In this document: one piece after another, positions 17,067 to 25,762 of the stretch | How the letters are laid out: the number at the start of each line of letters is the position of its first letter | How positions within the stretch are numbered: the first letter of the stretch is position 1 | From: Bacteroidales bacterium | GTDB taxonomy: Bacteria > Bacteroidota > Bacteroidia > Bacteroidales > VadinHA17 | Direction of reading: 5' to 3' | DNA: 64,000 nucleotides | NCBI GenBank assembly: GCA_029932855.1 | Contig: JAOZPG010000003.1 | Location: 97,121 to 161,120, forward strand | Position numbers and translations under genes: made by a program | The notes under the pieces: model-generated | Seen by the model: only the letters and a program-made list of their open reading frames with translations | What the model was told of the DNA's origin: nothing | Database searches by the model: none

Positions 17067-18743
17067 ATGACTAAAATTGTATTAGGACTGGACTTTGGTT
17101 CATCCTCAGTGAGGGTGCTGAGCATGAAGCTTGAGAGCGGAGAACTGCTTAGCAGCATTGAGCAGCCCTATACCTCCGGAAATAATGGTGTGCTAAGTTC
17201 AGATAATATCCATCTGGCACGGCAGAGTCCTTCCGATTACATGAACTCAATGGAGATTGCTTTACAAAAGGCAAAGGATAAAAATATGAAGGCAGGAATT
17301 GAAATGTCTGCAGTTGCAGGCATAGGTGTTGATGCCACCGGATCAACACCTCTTCCTGTAAAACATGATTTAACTCCCTTATCAGATATAGCTGCTTTTA
17401 AGAATAATCTTAATGCATATTCATGGATGTGGAAAGACCATTGTTCTTATAAAGAGGCAGATAAAATTACGGAAGTAATAAGCAGGATAAGGCCGGTTTT
17501 CCTTGATAAGATAGGTGGAGCATATTCTTCGGAATGGTTCTGGGCAAAGATCCTTCATTGCAGGAATATAGACAAAAAGGTGTTTGATGCAGCTGATACA
17601 TGGCTGGAGCTGTCTGATTATATTCCTGCTGTGCTTACAGGGAAAAAGGATATTTCTGAAGTGAAGAGAAATGTTTGTGCGGCAGGACACAAGGGCCTTT
17701 ACAGCAATGAGTGGGGAGGTTTCCCTGACAGGGAGTTTATTAAAGAACTTCATCCCGACCTGCTGAAAGTATTAAAGAGCCTGCCGGAAGAAACTTTTTC
17801 AATAGAATACAGCAGCGGGGAACTGTCTGCCGAATGGGCAGGAAAGACAGGTATGCAGGCGGGGATACCGGTTGCAATGGGAATTCTTGATGCCCATGCC
17901 GGAGCGGTGGGGTCGGGAATTAAAGAAGGAAGACTGGTTAAAATAATTGGTACTTCAAGCTGTGACCTGGTACTGGGTGACCTGGAAAGTGGTAATTCCG
18001 GCATCCAGGGAGTAGCAGGAGTAGCAGCCGATTCTGTATTGCCTGGCTATTACGGAATAGAAGCAGGACAAAGTGCTGTTGGTGATATTCTTAACTGGTA
18101 CATAAGCGGGCTCTTAAGAAATACCAGGACCCATGCTGAGCTAAGCAGGGAGGCTGCAAAGCTGAAGGCAGGGGAAAGCGGACTATTGGGGCTGGACTGG
18201 AATAACGGTAACCGTTCCATATTATCAGATCCCCTTCTTTCGGGACTGATAATGGGACAGAGCCTGCAGACCAGGGATTATGAGATATACAGGGCACTTA
18301 TAGAGTCAATAGCTTTTGGTGCCCGGCGTATTATTGAAGATATGGAAAGGCAGGGAGTGCTAATAAACGAGCTTGTTAATTGTGGTGGGATAAGTCAAAA
18401 AAATGAGCTTTTCATGCAGATCTATGCGGATGTGATGAATAAGCCTATGAAAATTGCAGCAACAGATGAGACAGTTGCACTTGGTGCTGCTTTGACGGGA
18501 GCATATGCTGCATACAGGGCCATAGGGAAAGATATTACTTACAGGGAGTTACAGGATAAAAGTTGTAAAATACAGGATAGGATCTATCAGCCGGATACAG
18601 GCTCTGCCGGCGTTTATGATAAATTATATCAGCTGTATCTGAAGCTACATGATTCTTTTGGAATAGAAGGAACAAATACCGGGCTCTACAGTGTTATGAA
18701 GGAGCTTATTGAAATAAAAAATAGCATCAATGACCTAAATTAG
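17067..18743 (+). CDS. araB: ribulokinase-like FGGY carbohydrate kinase
   Basis: ATP-dependent kinase acting on a ketopentose or related ketose in the cytoplasm. The 558 residues match AraB closely in length and motifs: GLDFGSSSVRVLSM, GVDATGSTPLPV, MWKDH, YSSEWFWAKILH, AGHKGLYSNEWGG and IGTSSCDLVLGD. AraB enzymes phosphorylate several 2-ketopentoses, including D-ribulose. The partner gene 51 bp downstream is an L-fucose/D-arabinose isomerase rather than AraA, so D-ribulose (from D-arabinose) or L-fuculose may be the real substrate. An inverted repeat AAGAGTT...AACTCTT (16980-17022) lies in the leader and may be regulatory. Confidence 0.85.
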   Translation: MTKIVLGLDFGSSSVRVLSMKLESGELLSSIEQPYTSGNNGVLSSDNIHLARQSPSDYMNSMEIALQKAKDKNMKAGIEMSAVAGIGVDATGSTPLPVKHDLTPLSDIAAFKNNLNAYSWMWKDHCSYKEADKITEVISRIRPVFLDKIGGAYSSEWFWAKILHCRNIDKKVFDAADTWLELSDYIPAVLTGKKDISEVKRNVCAAGHKGLYSNEWGGFPDREFIKELHPDLLKVLKSLPEETFSIEYSSGELSAEWAGKTGMQAGIPVAMGILDAHAGAVGSGIKEGRLVKIIGTSSCDLVLGDLESGNSGIQGVAGVAADSVLPGYYGIEAGQSAVGDILNWYISGLLRNTRTHAELSREAAKLKAGESGLLGLDWNNGNRSILSDPLLSGLIMGQSLQTRDYEIYRALIESIAFGARRIIEDMERQGVLINELVNCGGISQKNELFMQIYADVMNKPMKIAATDETVALGAALTGAYAAYRAIGKDITYRELQDKSCKIQDRIYQPDTGSAGVYDKLYQLYLKLHDSFGIEGTNTGLYSVMKELIEIKNSINDLN

Positions 18744-18794
18744 TATTCCTGGTGTTATATAATCAGGATATAATAAACAAAGACATATTATAAT

Positions 18795-20576
18795 ATGAAC
18801 AGGCTGATAGGGAGTTTACCAAAAGTTGGAATTCGTCCCGTAATAGACGGACGTGAAATGGGAGTGAGGGAGTCACTTGAAGAGCAGACAATGGCCATGG
18901 CAAAGTCTGCAGCTGCCCTGATTGAGGAAAATCTTCGTTTTCCAAGTGGTGAAAAAGTGGAATGCGTGATTTCGGATACCAGCATAGGGGGAGTGGCTGA
19001 GGCAGCCATGAGCGAGGAGAAATTTAAGAGGGAGGGTGTTGAAGTATCACTGACAGTAACACCTGCCTGGTGCTATGGAACAGAGGTTATGGATGCCAAT
19101 CCTGCATTGCCAAAGGCCGTATGGGGTTTTAATGGTACAGAGCGTCCGGGAACAGTTTACCTGGCAGCAGCACTGGCAGGATATGCACAGAAAGGATTGC
19201 CTGCCTTTGGTATTTATGGTCACGAGGTGCAGGATGCAGGAGATACAGATATACATGATGATGTTAAGGAAAAAATTCTTCGTTTTGTTAAGGCTGCCCT
19301 GGCAGTTGCAATGATGAAATCCAAATCATATTTATCACTGGGTTATTCTTCTATGGGTATAGTAGGATCAATGGTTGATCAGAACTTTTTACACGATTAT
19401 CTTGGAATGCGTGCCGAGTTTGTTGATATGACCGAACTGCTGAGACGAATTGACAAGGAAATATATGATAAGGATGAATTTAAAAAAGCCCTGGAGTGGA
19501 CCAGGAATAATTGTAAAGAGGGGAAAGATTATAATAGCGAACAATATAAGGCCGATCAGAAACGTAAGGACTGGGAATGGGAGACGGTGGTGAAAATGAG
19601 CCTTATAATACGCGATCTAATGATTGGGAATCCAAAGCTCAAAGAGATGGGCTATGGAGAGGAGTCTCCTGGAAGGAATGCCCTGGTGGCCGGTTTTCAG
19701 GGACAGAGGCAGTGGACGGATCATATGCCTAATGCAGATTTTCCGGAGGCAATACTTAACTCCTCTTTCGACTGGAACGGTATTCGCCAGGCTTTTATAG
19801 TGGCTACAGAGAATGACAGTTTAAATGGAGTTTCCATGTTGTTCGGCCATTTACTTACAAACACGGCCCAGATATTTTCAGATGTACGTACTTACTGGAG
19901 TCCCGAATCGGTTAAAAGAGTATCTGGCAGGGAGCTTGGCGGGAAAGCTTCAAATGGTATTATCCATCTTATAAATTCCGGTTCTACAACACTTGATGCT
20001 ACTGCACAGCAACGTAACCAGGCAGGTGAGCCTGCCATGAAAGCATTCTGGGAAATTACAGAGGAGGAAGTAAGAAAATGCCTTGATAATACAAGATGGC
20101 CACAGGCTGTTAGAGAATATTTTCGCGGTGGAGGCTATTCATCCCAGTTCAGAACAGCAGGGGAGATGCCTGTTACAATGTGCAGGCTGAATCTGGTAAA
20201 GGGACTGGGACCGGTGTTGCAAATAGCTGAAGGATGGACAGTAGAGATAGATGAAGATATCCATAATATACTTGATGAACGTACTAACCCAAGCTGGCCT
20301 ACAACATGGTTTGCTCCAAGGCTGACAGGTATGGGAGCATTTAAAGATGTTTATTCGGTTATGGCAAACTGGGGAGCCAATCATGGTGCTATAAGCTACG
20401 GACATATTGGGGCCGACCTGATCACTCTGGCTTCAATGCTCAGAATACCCGTTAATATGCATAATGTAGATGATGAAAATATTTTCCGTCCTGCTTCATG
20501 GAGTTCTTTCGGCACAGACAAAGAGGGCCAGGACTACAGGGCCTGCAAGGCTTATGGTCCGCTGTACGGAATATGA
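18795..20576 (+). CDS. fucI: L-fucose isomerase (also acts on D-arabinose in known homologues)
   Basis: Mn2+-dependent ketol isomerase (EC 5.3.1.25) converting L-fucose to L-fuculose, or D-arabinose to D-ribulose. The 593 residues equal the E. coli FucI length (about 591). Recognisable family stretches include [65 protein letters not shown] and the C-terminal [17 protein letters not shown]. Metal ligands in this family are Glu, Asp and His; I did not assign them individually. Cotranscribed with the AraB-like kinase. No fuculose-phosphate aldolase is nearby, so the downstream step must be elsewhere or the product is ribulose 5-phosphate. Confidence 0.95.
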   Translation: MNRLIGSLPKVGIRPVIDGREMGVRESLEEQTMAMAKSAAALIEENLRFPSGEKVECVISDTSIGGVAEAAMSEEKFKREGVEVSLTVTPAWCYGTEVMDANPALPKAVWGFNGTERPGTVYLAAALAGYAQKGLPAFGIYGHEVQDAGDTDIHDDVKEKILRFVKAALAVAMMKSKSYLSLGYSSMGIVGSMVDQNFLHDYLGMRAEFVDMTELLRRIDKEIYDKDEFKKALEWTRNNCKEGKDYNSEQYKADQKRKDWEWETVVKMSLIIRDLMIGNPKLKEMGYGEESPGRNALVAGFQGQRQWTDHMPNADFPEAILNSSFDWNGIRQAFIVATENDSLNGVSMLFGHLLTNTAQIFSDVRTYWSPESVKRVSGRELGGKASNGIIHLINSGSTTLDATAQQRNQAGEPAMKAFWEITEEEVRKCLDNTRWPQAVREYFRGGGYSSQFRTAGEMPVTMCRLNLVKGLGPVLQIAEGWTVEIDEDIHNILDERTNPSWPTTWFAPRLTGMGAFKDVYSVMANWGANHGAISYGHIGADLITLASMLRIPVNMHNVDDENIFRPASWSSFGTDKEGQDYRACKAYGPLYGI

Positions 20577-20595
20577 TCTCTGATATCGAAAAAAA

Positions 20596-22008
20596 TTAAT
20601 CATCTGAATAGCCAAACATCTTTTTTGAGATTATCATGTCTGCCACTTCCTTTGGAACCATGCTTTTCCAGGAGGGGGCGCCGTTGTTAATGGCATCCAG
20701 GATCTTATCCGGGAAGATATGAAGGTTTTTAGTATTGATGTCCTCTATATCAATGATCTTGCGGTTTTCAACAAGGTAGCGGTATAAGTGTTTCAGATCA
20801 TGAGGCAATGGGATGTTCTTTGAGCTAAGCAGCTTATCTGTTCCGAATTCCAGGCTGGGATAAACATACAGTTTCATATTATCTGTAAACAGTTTACCAA
20901 AAGCCTCGAGTATGCCTCCTTTAAGATCTTTGTAGTAGTTTTTATCCAATACTTTCAGAAAGGTTGGAACACCTATTACTATCCTCAGGTTTTTTATCCT
21001 GAACATTGAGAAAAATGAAACCAGCTCAAAGTATTTAGGCAGATTGGAAACCATAACATTCTGACCAATGCCGTTAAGCATATCAACCCTGTTCAGGAAA
21101 TCGCGTTCATCAAAATCTCCTTTTTTCAGCAAGTTCTGCAGGGTTATCTCACATAATGAAATGGTATTTCCCTTTTCATAGTCTTTGTCCCTTTTAAAGA
21201 TATCAAAGCTTGATCTGATAACATCTGCCCCTACAATGCTTATGGGCCTGAAGCTACCCCTGAAGGCGAGTACATTTTTTTTATACAGCATATCTGCCGG
21301 TTGGTGTACTTTTCCGTCTTTATCAAACATGGTGGCAATTGTCATATTATTTTTTACCAGCTGCAGGCTGAGCAATCGGTTGTCGATATAGTTAAGATCG
21401 GGGCCACTCATTTCTATCATATCCACTTCAAGCCTGTCGTTTGCAAGTCCATCCATCAGTGACTGGAGAAAAGTATTTGGATATTCGTGGTAATGGAAGC
21501 AAGCATATATAAGATTAATACCAACAGCACCAATAGTATATTGTTGCAATAGGCTGTCGTTTTCATGAAGTTTGATATGAAGGATAACTTCGTTTGGTGT
21601 GGATTCGGGGTGCAGCTGGAATCTCATGCCCAGCCAGCCATGACCTTCATTATTTTTTGTATAGTTTATAGTTTCAACAGTATTGGCAAAAACAAAGAAC
21701 AGGGTTTTCTCTTTCCTTTCCTTCTGAAAAACCATGTTGAGTTCTGTAAATTCTTTATCAAGCATTTTCTGAAGTCTGTGGCTGGAAACATACCTTCCTG
21801 TTTTTCCCTGATTATATATGGTGTCACTAAAGGTCTTATCATATGCAGATATTGACTTGGCCACAGTTCCGGAGGCTCCCCCGGCCTGGAAAAATGAACG
21901 GGCAACCTCCTGACCCCCGCCAATTTCTGCCAGGCTCCCATAGATCTCTTTATTCATATTGAGGCTCAGGGCTTTATTTTTGGTGCTTAGTATTTCTCTG
22001 TTGTTCAT
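20596..22008 (-). CDS. conserved protein of unknown function (about 470 residues)
   Basis: Real gene, function not recognised. The ORF track extends to 22131, but MNNREILSTKNKALSLNMN is the natural N-terminus (ATG at 22008). It also removes the overlap with the neighbouring membrane-protein gene. Notable segments: a glycine-rich SLAEIGGGQEVARSFFQAGG near residue 30, then GASGTVAKSISAYDKTFSD, and GIGQNVMVSNLPKYFELVSFF in the second half. It has no signal peptide or membrane helix, so cytoplasmic. Similar proteins are, as far as I recall, often given misleading names in databases; I would not trust those. It is convergent with fucI (19 bp between stops). Confidence 0.85.
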   Translation of the reverse strand: MNNREILSTKNKALSLNMNKEIYGSLAEIGGGQEVARSFFQAGGASGTVAKSISAYDKTFSDTIYNQGKTGRYVSSHRLQKMLDKEFTELNMVFQKERKEKTLFFVFANTVETINYTKNNEGHGWLGMRFQLHPESTPNEVILHIKLHENDSLLQQYTIGAVGINLIYACFHYHEYPNTFLQSLMDGLANDRLEVDMIEMSGPDLNYIDNRLLSLQLVKNNMTIATMFDKDGKVHQPADMLYKKNVLAFRGSFRPISIVGADVIRSSFDIFKRDKDYEKGNTISLCEITLQNLLKKGDFDERDFLNRVDMLNGIGQNVMVSNLPKYFELVSFFSMFRIKNLRIVIGVPTFLKVLDKNYYKDLKGGILEAFGKLFTDNMKLYVYPSLEFGTDKLLSSKNIPLPHDLKHLYRYLVENRKIIDIEDINTKNLHIFPDKILDAINNGAPSWKSMVPKEVADMIISKKMFGYSDD

Positions 22009-22048
22009 ATATTTAGTTTTAGCTGTGAATATAAAAAACCTGTCAGCC

Positions 22049-22738
22049 TTAGATACAGGGAACAGGCTGGGAACTAAATATTTTTTCTGTTCCCGTATAT
22101 AAAAAATATGAATTAACAGCAAGGAGAACATGACCCATATCTGCCTGGTTAAACCATGGATGTATGTTCAGTTCGTTTACAAATATAATTATGGTGACTG
22201 TTGTAAAAGCTGCAGAAAGCATAAAGAAACCATATCCTTTGACAGATGAATTAAAATACAACAATGAACTAAATATACCGGTGATCAATACCAGTCCGTA
22301 AACAGAATAAAGAATAACCAGCATAAATTTCATGTAAAATGACAGCATGAACAGTAATACAGGCAATTCAATTATATTTATCAGGTAGATAGCTTTCCAT
22401 ACTTTTTGCTTAAGAAAAATTCGGGAATCATGGATCAAAGCCTTGGTTAACAGGTTAATTCCGATTATGCTGGCTCCCCAGCCGGGATAAACCCAGTATT
22501 TGTTAAAGAGGTAAATAAATCCATGGCCTATCAATCCTCCCATAGCTGAAGCTATAGCCATAACGAAAAAGAAATACAGGTAATAATTATGAGACTTTTG
22601 TGTGGCCGGGATTTTTCTTAGCTTCAGGTATGCATAAAGACAAATAACTGCAACTATCAGGTCTGTCAGGGTTGTTACAGGTTCGTTTATCTGGATTCCC
22701 AGTAGTACTATTGATGATTGTACCAGACTAATTATCAT
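22049..22738 (-). CDS. seven-helix membrane protein of unknown function
   Basis: 229 residues with about seven predicted transmembrane segments. The N-terminal NEPVTTLTDLIVAVICLYAY and C-terminal WFNQADMGHVLL frame the helices. The pattern of a short Asn-Glu-Pro entry motif, buried polar residues and a histidine in the last helices resembles the ceramidase/CREST hydrolase superfamily, but I see this only as a weak similarity. It lies 40 bp upstream of the conserved cytoplasmic gene on the same strand, so the two are probably cotranscribed. Confidence 0.75.
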   Translation of the reverse strand: MIISLVQSSIVLLGIQINEPVTTLTDLIVAVICLYAYLKLRKIPATQKSHNYYLYFFFVMAIASAMGGLIGHGFIYLFNKYWVYPGWGASIIGINLLTKALIHDSRIFLKQKVWKAIYLINIIELPVLLFMLSFYMKFMLVILYSVYGLVLITGIFSSLLYFNSSVKGYGFFMLSAAFTTVTIIIFVNELNIHPWFNQADMGHVLLAVNSYFLYTGTEKIFSSQPVPCI

Positions 22739-23153
22739 GAATGTGCTTAAGTCAGGTTCAGGCTAATGGTTTTATTAGCTGTTAAACAAAACAAATATTT
22801 TAGCTGTGAAAAATAAGGCTTTTTTTAAAGCGGAATGAATTTTTCAGATTTTTTATTTCTTAATTATCTTTTTATTATTGATTGAATATGCCTGTTGTAA
22901 TGAAATGGATGATAGCCGGCCCGGGGTTTCCAGGCTCACAAAACTGCCGTTGATCTTTATATTATCATGTACATAAACAGCGATCTCTGTGATCTTATTA
23001 TGCCGGGGCCGGTCACAGTGTTTTCTATATCTGTTATGGTGTACTAAGTGTAGCAAATATAACTTATATCTGTATTCATATTATGTTTATCTTTAGCATA
23101 AGTTGGCATCAGAATGTATTTGGAGCCGGATAAGAAAATTAAGTTCCTTAATA
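22739..23153. other. about 415-bp divergent intergenic region
   Basis: Between a minus-strand membrane protein and a plus-strand aminotransferase. A 67-codon minus ORF (22853-23056) ends with a protein-like stretch, but it has no recognisable domain and no other support. A short stretch before the aminotransferase start can be read as an N-terminal extension if the TTG at 23103 is used. No terminator or RNA gene seen. Confidence 0.5.
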
Positions 23154-23984
23154 TTGAGTGAGTGTTATCATAAATATTATTTATTGAATGGGACGAAGAA
23201 AGCCTGTAAAGATTTTTCTCATGCTGACCTGTATTCAGGTGAATCGGCCTATGAAGTTCTAAGAATAATTACAAATATTCCTTTATTTTTTAATGATCAT
23301 ATGCAGAGGCTTGCTGATACCCTTAGCATAAATGGATGGGAAATACCATATGATGACAATGAGATACGTGAGCAGATATTACTGCTTGGGAAATTAAATA
23401 ATACTGAGTCCGGTAATGTGAAGCTTGTGCTCTGCTTTCCGGGTAAAAAGAAAGCATTAGCCGTATTTACAGTATTTTTTATTGAACATCATTATCCGAC
23501 AGATGAGCAATACAGTAATGGTGTTCCTGCCTTGCTTTATTTTGCTGAGAGAGATTTTCCTTCGGCAAAGATCATAAATATGAAGCTCAGGTCGACAATC
23601 TTTAAGAAACTGATAGAGACAGGTGCATATGAAGCTTTGCTGGTCGATAAGAAGGGGTATGTAACCGAAGGAAGCAGGTCTAATGTTTTCTTTGTTAAGG
23701 GCAATAGTATTTATACTGCTCCCGATGGAACCGTTTTGCCGGGTATAGCCAGGAAATATATTATAGAAGCATGTTTGGATAATAGTATTGAGCTTAGTTA
23801 CAGCAGGGTACACTTTAGAGAGATAGATGAATATGATGCAGTTTTCATAAGTGGTACATCTCCGGGGCTTCTGTCATTGAGCAGAATAAATGATACAAGC
23901 TTTCAATACAGCAATAAACTGGTTAAGACATTAATGAAAGTTTATAATTTAAAGATTGAAGAATATATCCAAAATAAATTGTAA
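23154..23984 (+). CDS. class IV PLP aminotransferase (BCAT/ADC-lyase type)
   Basis: Fold type IV PLP enzyme, 276 residues, related to branched-chain aminotransferase and aminodeoxychorismate lyase. Family motifs: the N-terminal GESAYEVLRIITNIPLFFNDH, the PLP-lysine region IINMKLRSTIFKKL, the VTEGSRSNVFFVKG phosphate/cofactor loop, and FISGTSPGLLSL. The ORF track starts at a TTG at 23103. MSECYHKYYLLNG looks like the typical N-terminus of Bacteroidota members, so I prefer the TTG at 23154, with real uncertainty. Substrate cannot be decided; an aminodeoxychorismate lyase role in folate synthesis is possible, but no pabA/B genes are adjacent. Confidence 0.82.
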   Translation: MSECYHKYYLLNGTKKACKDFSHADLYSGESAYEVLRIITNIPLFFNDHMQRLADTLSINGWEIPYDDNEIREQILLLGKLNNTESGNVKLVLCFPGKKKALAVFTVFFIEHHYPTDEQYSNGVPALLYFAERDFPSAKIINMKLRSTIFKKLIETGAYEALLVDKKGYVTEGSRSNVFFVKGNSIYTAPDGTVLPGIARKYIIEACLDNSIELSYSRVHFREIDEYDAVFISGTSPGLLSLSRINDTSFQYSNKLVKTLMKVYNLKIEEYIQNKL

Positions 23985-24061
23985 TAACTTTAAGATTGTC
24001 AGGCGATAGCCGGGTCGTACAGGGAATAAATATTTACAGAATTAATTAGAAAAAAACGCTT

Positions 24062-24346
24062 ATGTCTAGCATTAAAGGATTAAAAAAGGAAATTGGAGAC
24101 CTTACATATGAAGTGGTTTCCGATTGTTTTACTTACATACTTGTTAATAATGACAAGAACAAGGACAAAGTCCTTAAAATAATATCTGAAGCAGTTAGTT
24201 TGCGTAATCAGCTGATTAGCAGGCTGGGGCATTATGAGGGAGAGAGAAAGGCCAGGCTGGTAAAGATCCATTATACAAAGATCAGGGAAGATCTGCATAC
24301 AGGCATGGATAAATCTTTTCAGAAACTTAGTAAACTTGCAAACTGA
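24062..24346 (+). CDS. small conserved helical protein
   Basis: 94 residues, mostly amphipathic helix, no signal or membrane segment. It begins MSSIKGLKKEIGDLTYEVVS and carries heptad-like runs (KDKVLKIISEAVSLRNQLI). Codon use and placement between two real genes on the same strand support it as genuine. Function unknown; it could be a small structural or binding partner. It is followed by acyP after 59 bp. Confidence 0.75.
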   Translation: MSSIKGLKKEIGDLTYEVVSDCFTYILVNNDKNKDKVLKIISEAVSLRNQLISRLGHYEGERKARLVKIHYTKIREDLHTGMDKSFQKLSKLAN

Positions 24347-24405
24347 TAAGAGCTACAGGGCAAAGAATACCGGATACATTTTTTTATATCAGGCTGAAAA
24401 GAAAT

Positions 24406-24675
24406 ATGTCTAAAACATTTGCACTTACCATCAGTGGACGCGTACAGCATGTGGGTTTTAGGTATTTTGCATACAATGAAGCAAGCAGCCTTATGCTGGA
24501 AGGTTATGTTAAGAACCTTGAGAATGGTGATGTAAAGATTGAGGTACAGGGGCAACCCGGAGAGTTGGATATATTTCTGGCAACAATCAGAAAAGGACCG
24601 GCATGGGCCAGGGTGGATGAGATGAAGATACAGGAACTGCCCGAAGGGAATTATAATGGTTTTAAGATAGTGTAG
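24406..24675 (+). CDS. acyP: acylphosphatase
   Basis: Hydrolyses carboxyl-phosphate bonds such as acetyl or carbamoyl phosphate (EC 3.6.1.7), cytoplasmic. The 89 residues match the standard length and the ferredoxin-like fold. Active-site arginine is in GRVQHVGFRYFAY (Arg about 19) and the catalytic asparagine in GYVKNLENGDV (about 37). The usual GRVQGVGFR loop has histidine in place of the middle glycine, a tolerated but uncommon change. Convergent with the radical SAM gene, 11 bp between stops. Confidence 0.93.
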   Translation: MSKTFALTISGRVQHVGFRYFAYNEASSLMLEGYVKNLENGDVKIEVQGQPGELDIFLATIRKGPAWARVDEMKIQELPEGNYNGFKIV

Positions 24676-24686
24676 GGCAGCTGGTT

Positions 24687-25706
24687 TTATATTGTAACAA
24701 TTTGTGCACCACAGTTTCTGCATTTTCCCTGCTCATCAAGATTTACTATTTCCGTGTAATATCCATTACGTTTAATTACTGTGTGTTTACATTCGGGACA
24801 GTAAGTATTTTGTCCAATAGCCGAGTTGCTGAGATTACCAAGGTATACGAAATGTAAATGCTTTTTTGCAATATAATAGAACTGTTTCATTGTTGTCTCT
24901 GGTGTTGCAGGTAAGGCCTTTTTATACTTTGGGAAGTATCTTGAGATGTGTAGTACTGTGCTTCTTGTGGTTTCCCTGGCTATCCATTTTACCATTTCTT
25001 CAAACTGGTTGGGATCATCATTTAAGAGTGGTATGACAAGGTTTGTTATTTCCAGGTGCTTACCGGAGATCGCTATTTCTTTTATGGTTTCGAGTACAGG
25101 GTTTAATGACGAGAAGGTCTGGGTTTGGTAGAACTCTTCAGAGAAGCTCTTCAGGTCTATGTTAAAAGCATCCATCATGTCAATGATCTCCCTGAGAGGT
25201 ATCTCATTTATATAGCCGTTGGATATCATTATATTCCTGAGGCCTTTCTTCCTGGCAATTTCTGCTACATCCCTTATGTACTCAAACCAAATGCCCGGTT
25301 CATTGTAAGTATAGGCTATACCTATATTATTCTCAACAGATAATGCTTCCTCAACAAGATCCCCGGCTTCGATATACCTGGCATAAGGGGCTTCTTTTAT
25401 CCCAACCTGCGATATTTCGGAGTTCTGACAAAACAGGCAGTGCATATTACAGCCAACTGTTCCTATAGAAAAAATATCCTTGCCCGGGTGAAAGTGGTAG
25501 AGTGGTTTTTTCTCTATGGGGTCAATGTTTTTAGCTGCAATAAATCCGTAGTTCTCGGCTATCAGCCTGCCATCTGTATTCTTTCTTACTTTGCACAGGC
25601 CGGTCTTATTGTTTCCTATAATACAGTTCTGCGGGCATAAAAGGCATTGAAGCTTTTTATTCTCCATTTTCCTGTAAAAAGAAGCATCTTTTATTGTTTT
25701 GTTCAT
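24687..25706 (-). CDS. amrS: AmmeMemoRadiSam-type radical SAM protein
   Basis: Radical SAM enzyme, 339 residues. The N-terminal cysteine pairs CLLCPQNC and CKVRK are followed by the [4Fe-4S] motif GCNMHCLFCQNSEISQ (Cys about 86, 90, 93; CxxxCxxC). Further along are AYTYNEPGIWFEYI, HISRYFPKYK and a C-terminal zinc-ribbon-like CPECKH...CRNCG. This order matches AmrS, which normally works with AMMECR1 and Memo proteins; neither partner is adjacent. The chemical reaction of the system is not established. The gene is 56 bp downstream of the antiporter gene on the same strand. Confidence 0.9.
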   Translation of the reverse strand: MNKTIKDASFYRKMENKKLQCLLCPQNCIIGNNKTGLCKVRKNTDGRLIAENYGFIAAKNIDPIEKKPLYHFHPGKDIFSIGTVGCNMHCLFCQNSEISQVGIKEAPYARYIEAGDLVEEALSVENNIGIAYTYNEPGIWFEYIRDVAEIARKKGLRNIMISNGYINEIPLREIIDMMDAFNIDLKSFSEEFYQTQTFSSLNPVLETIKEIAISGKHLEITNLVIPLLNDDPNQFEEMVKWIARETTRSTVLHISRYFPKYKKALPATPETTMKQFYYIAKKHLHFVYLGNLSNSAIGQNTYCPECKHTVIKRNGYYTEIVNLDEQGKCRNCGAQIVTI

Positions 25707-25762
25707 AACTTAATACTTCTGTCCTTTTATCCTGTATGCCGGCATGAAAGGGCTATGACTTT

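Noticed and set aside
22853-23056. 67-codon minus-strand ORF in the divergent gap
   Set aside because: Its C-terminal part looks protein-like, but no domain, conservation or start context supports it.
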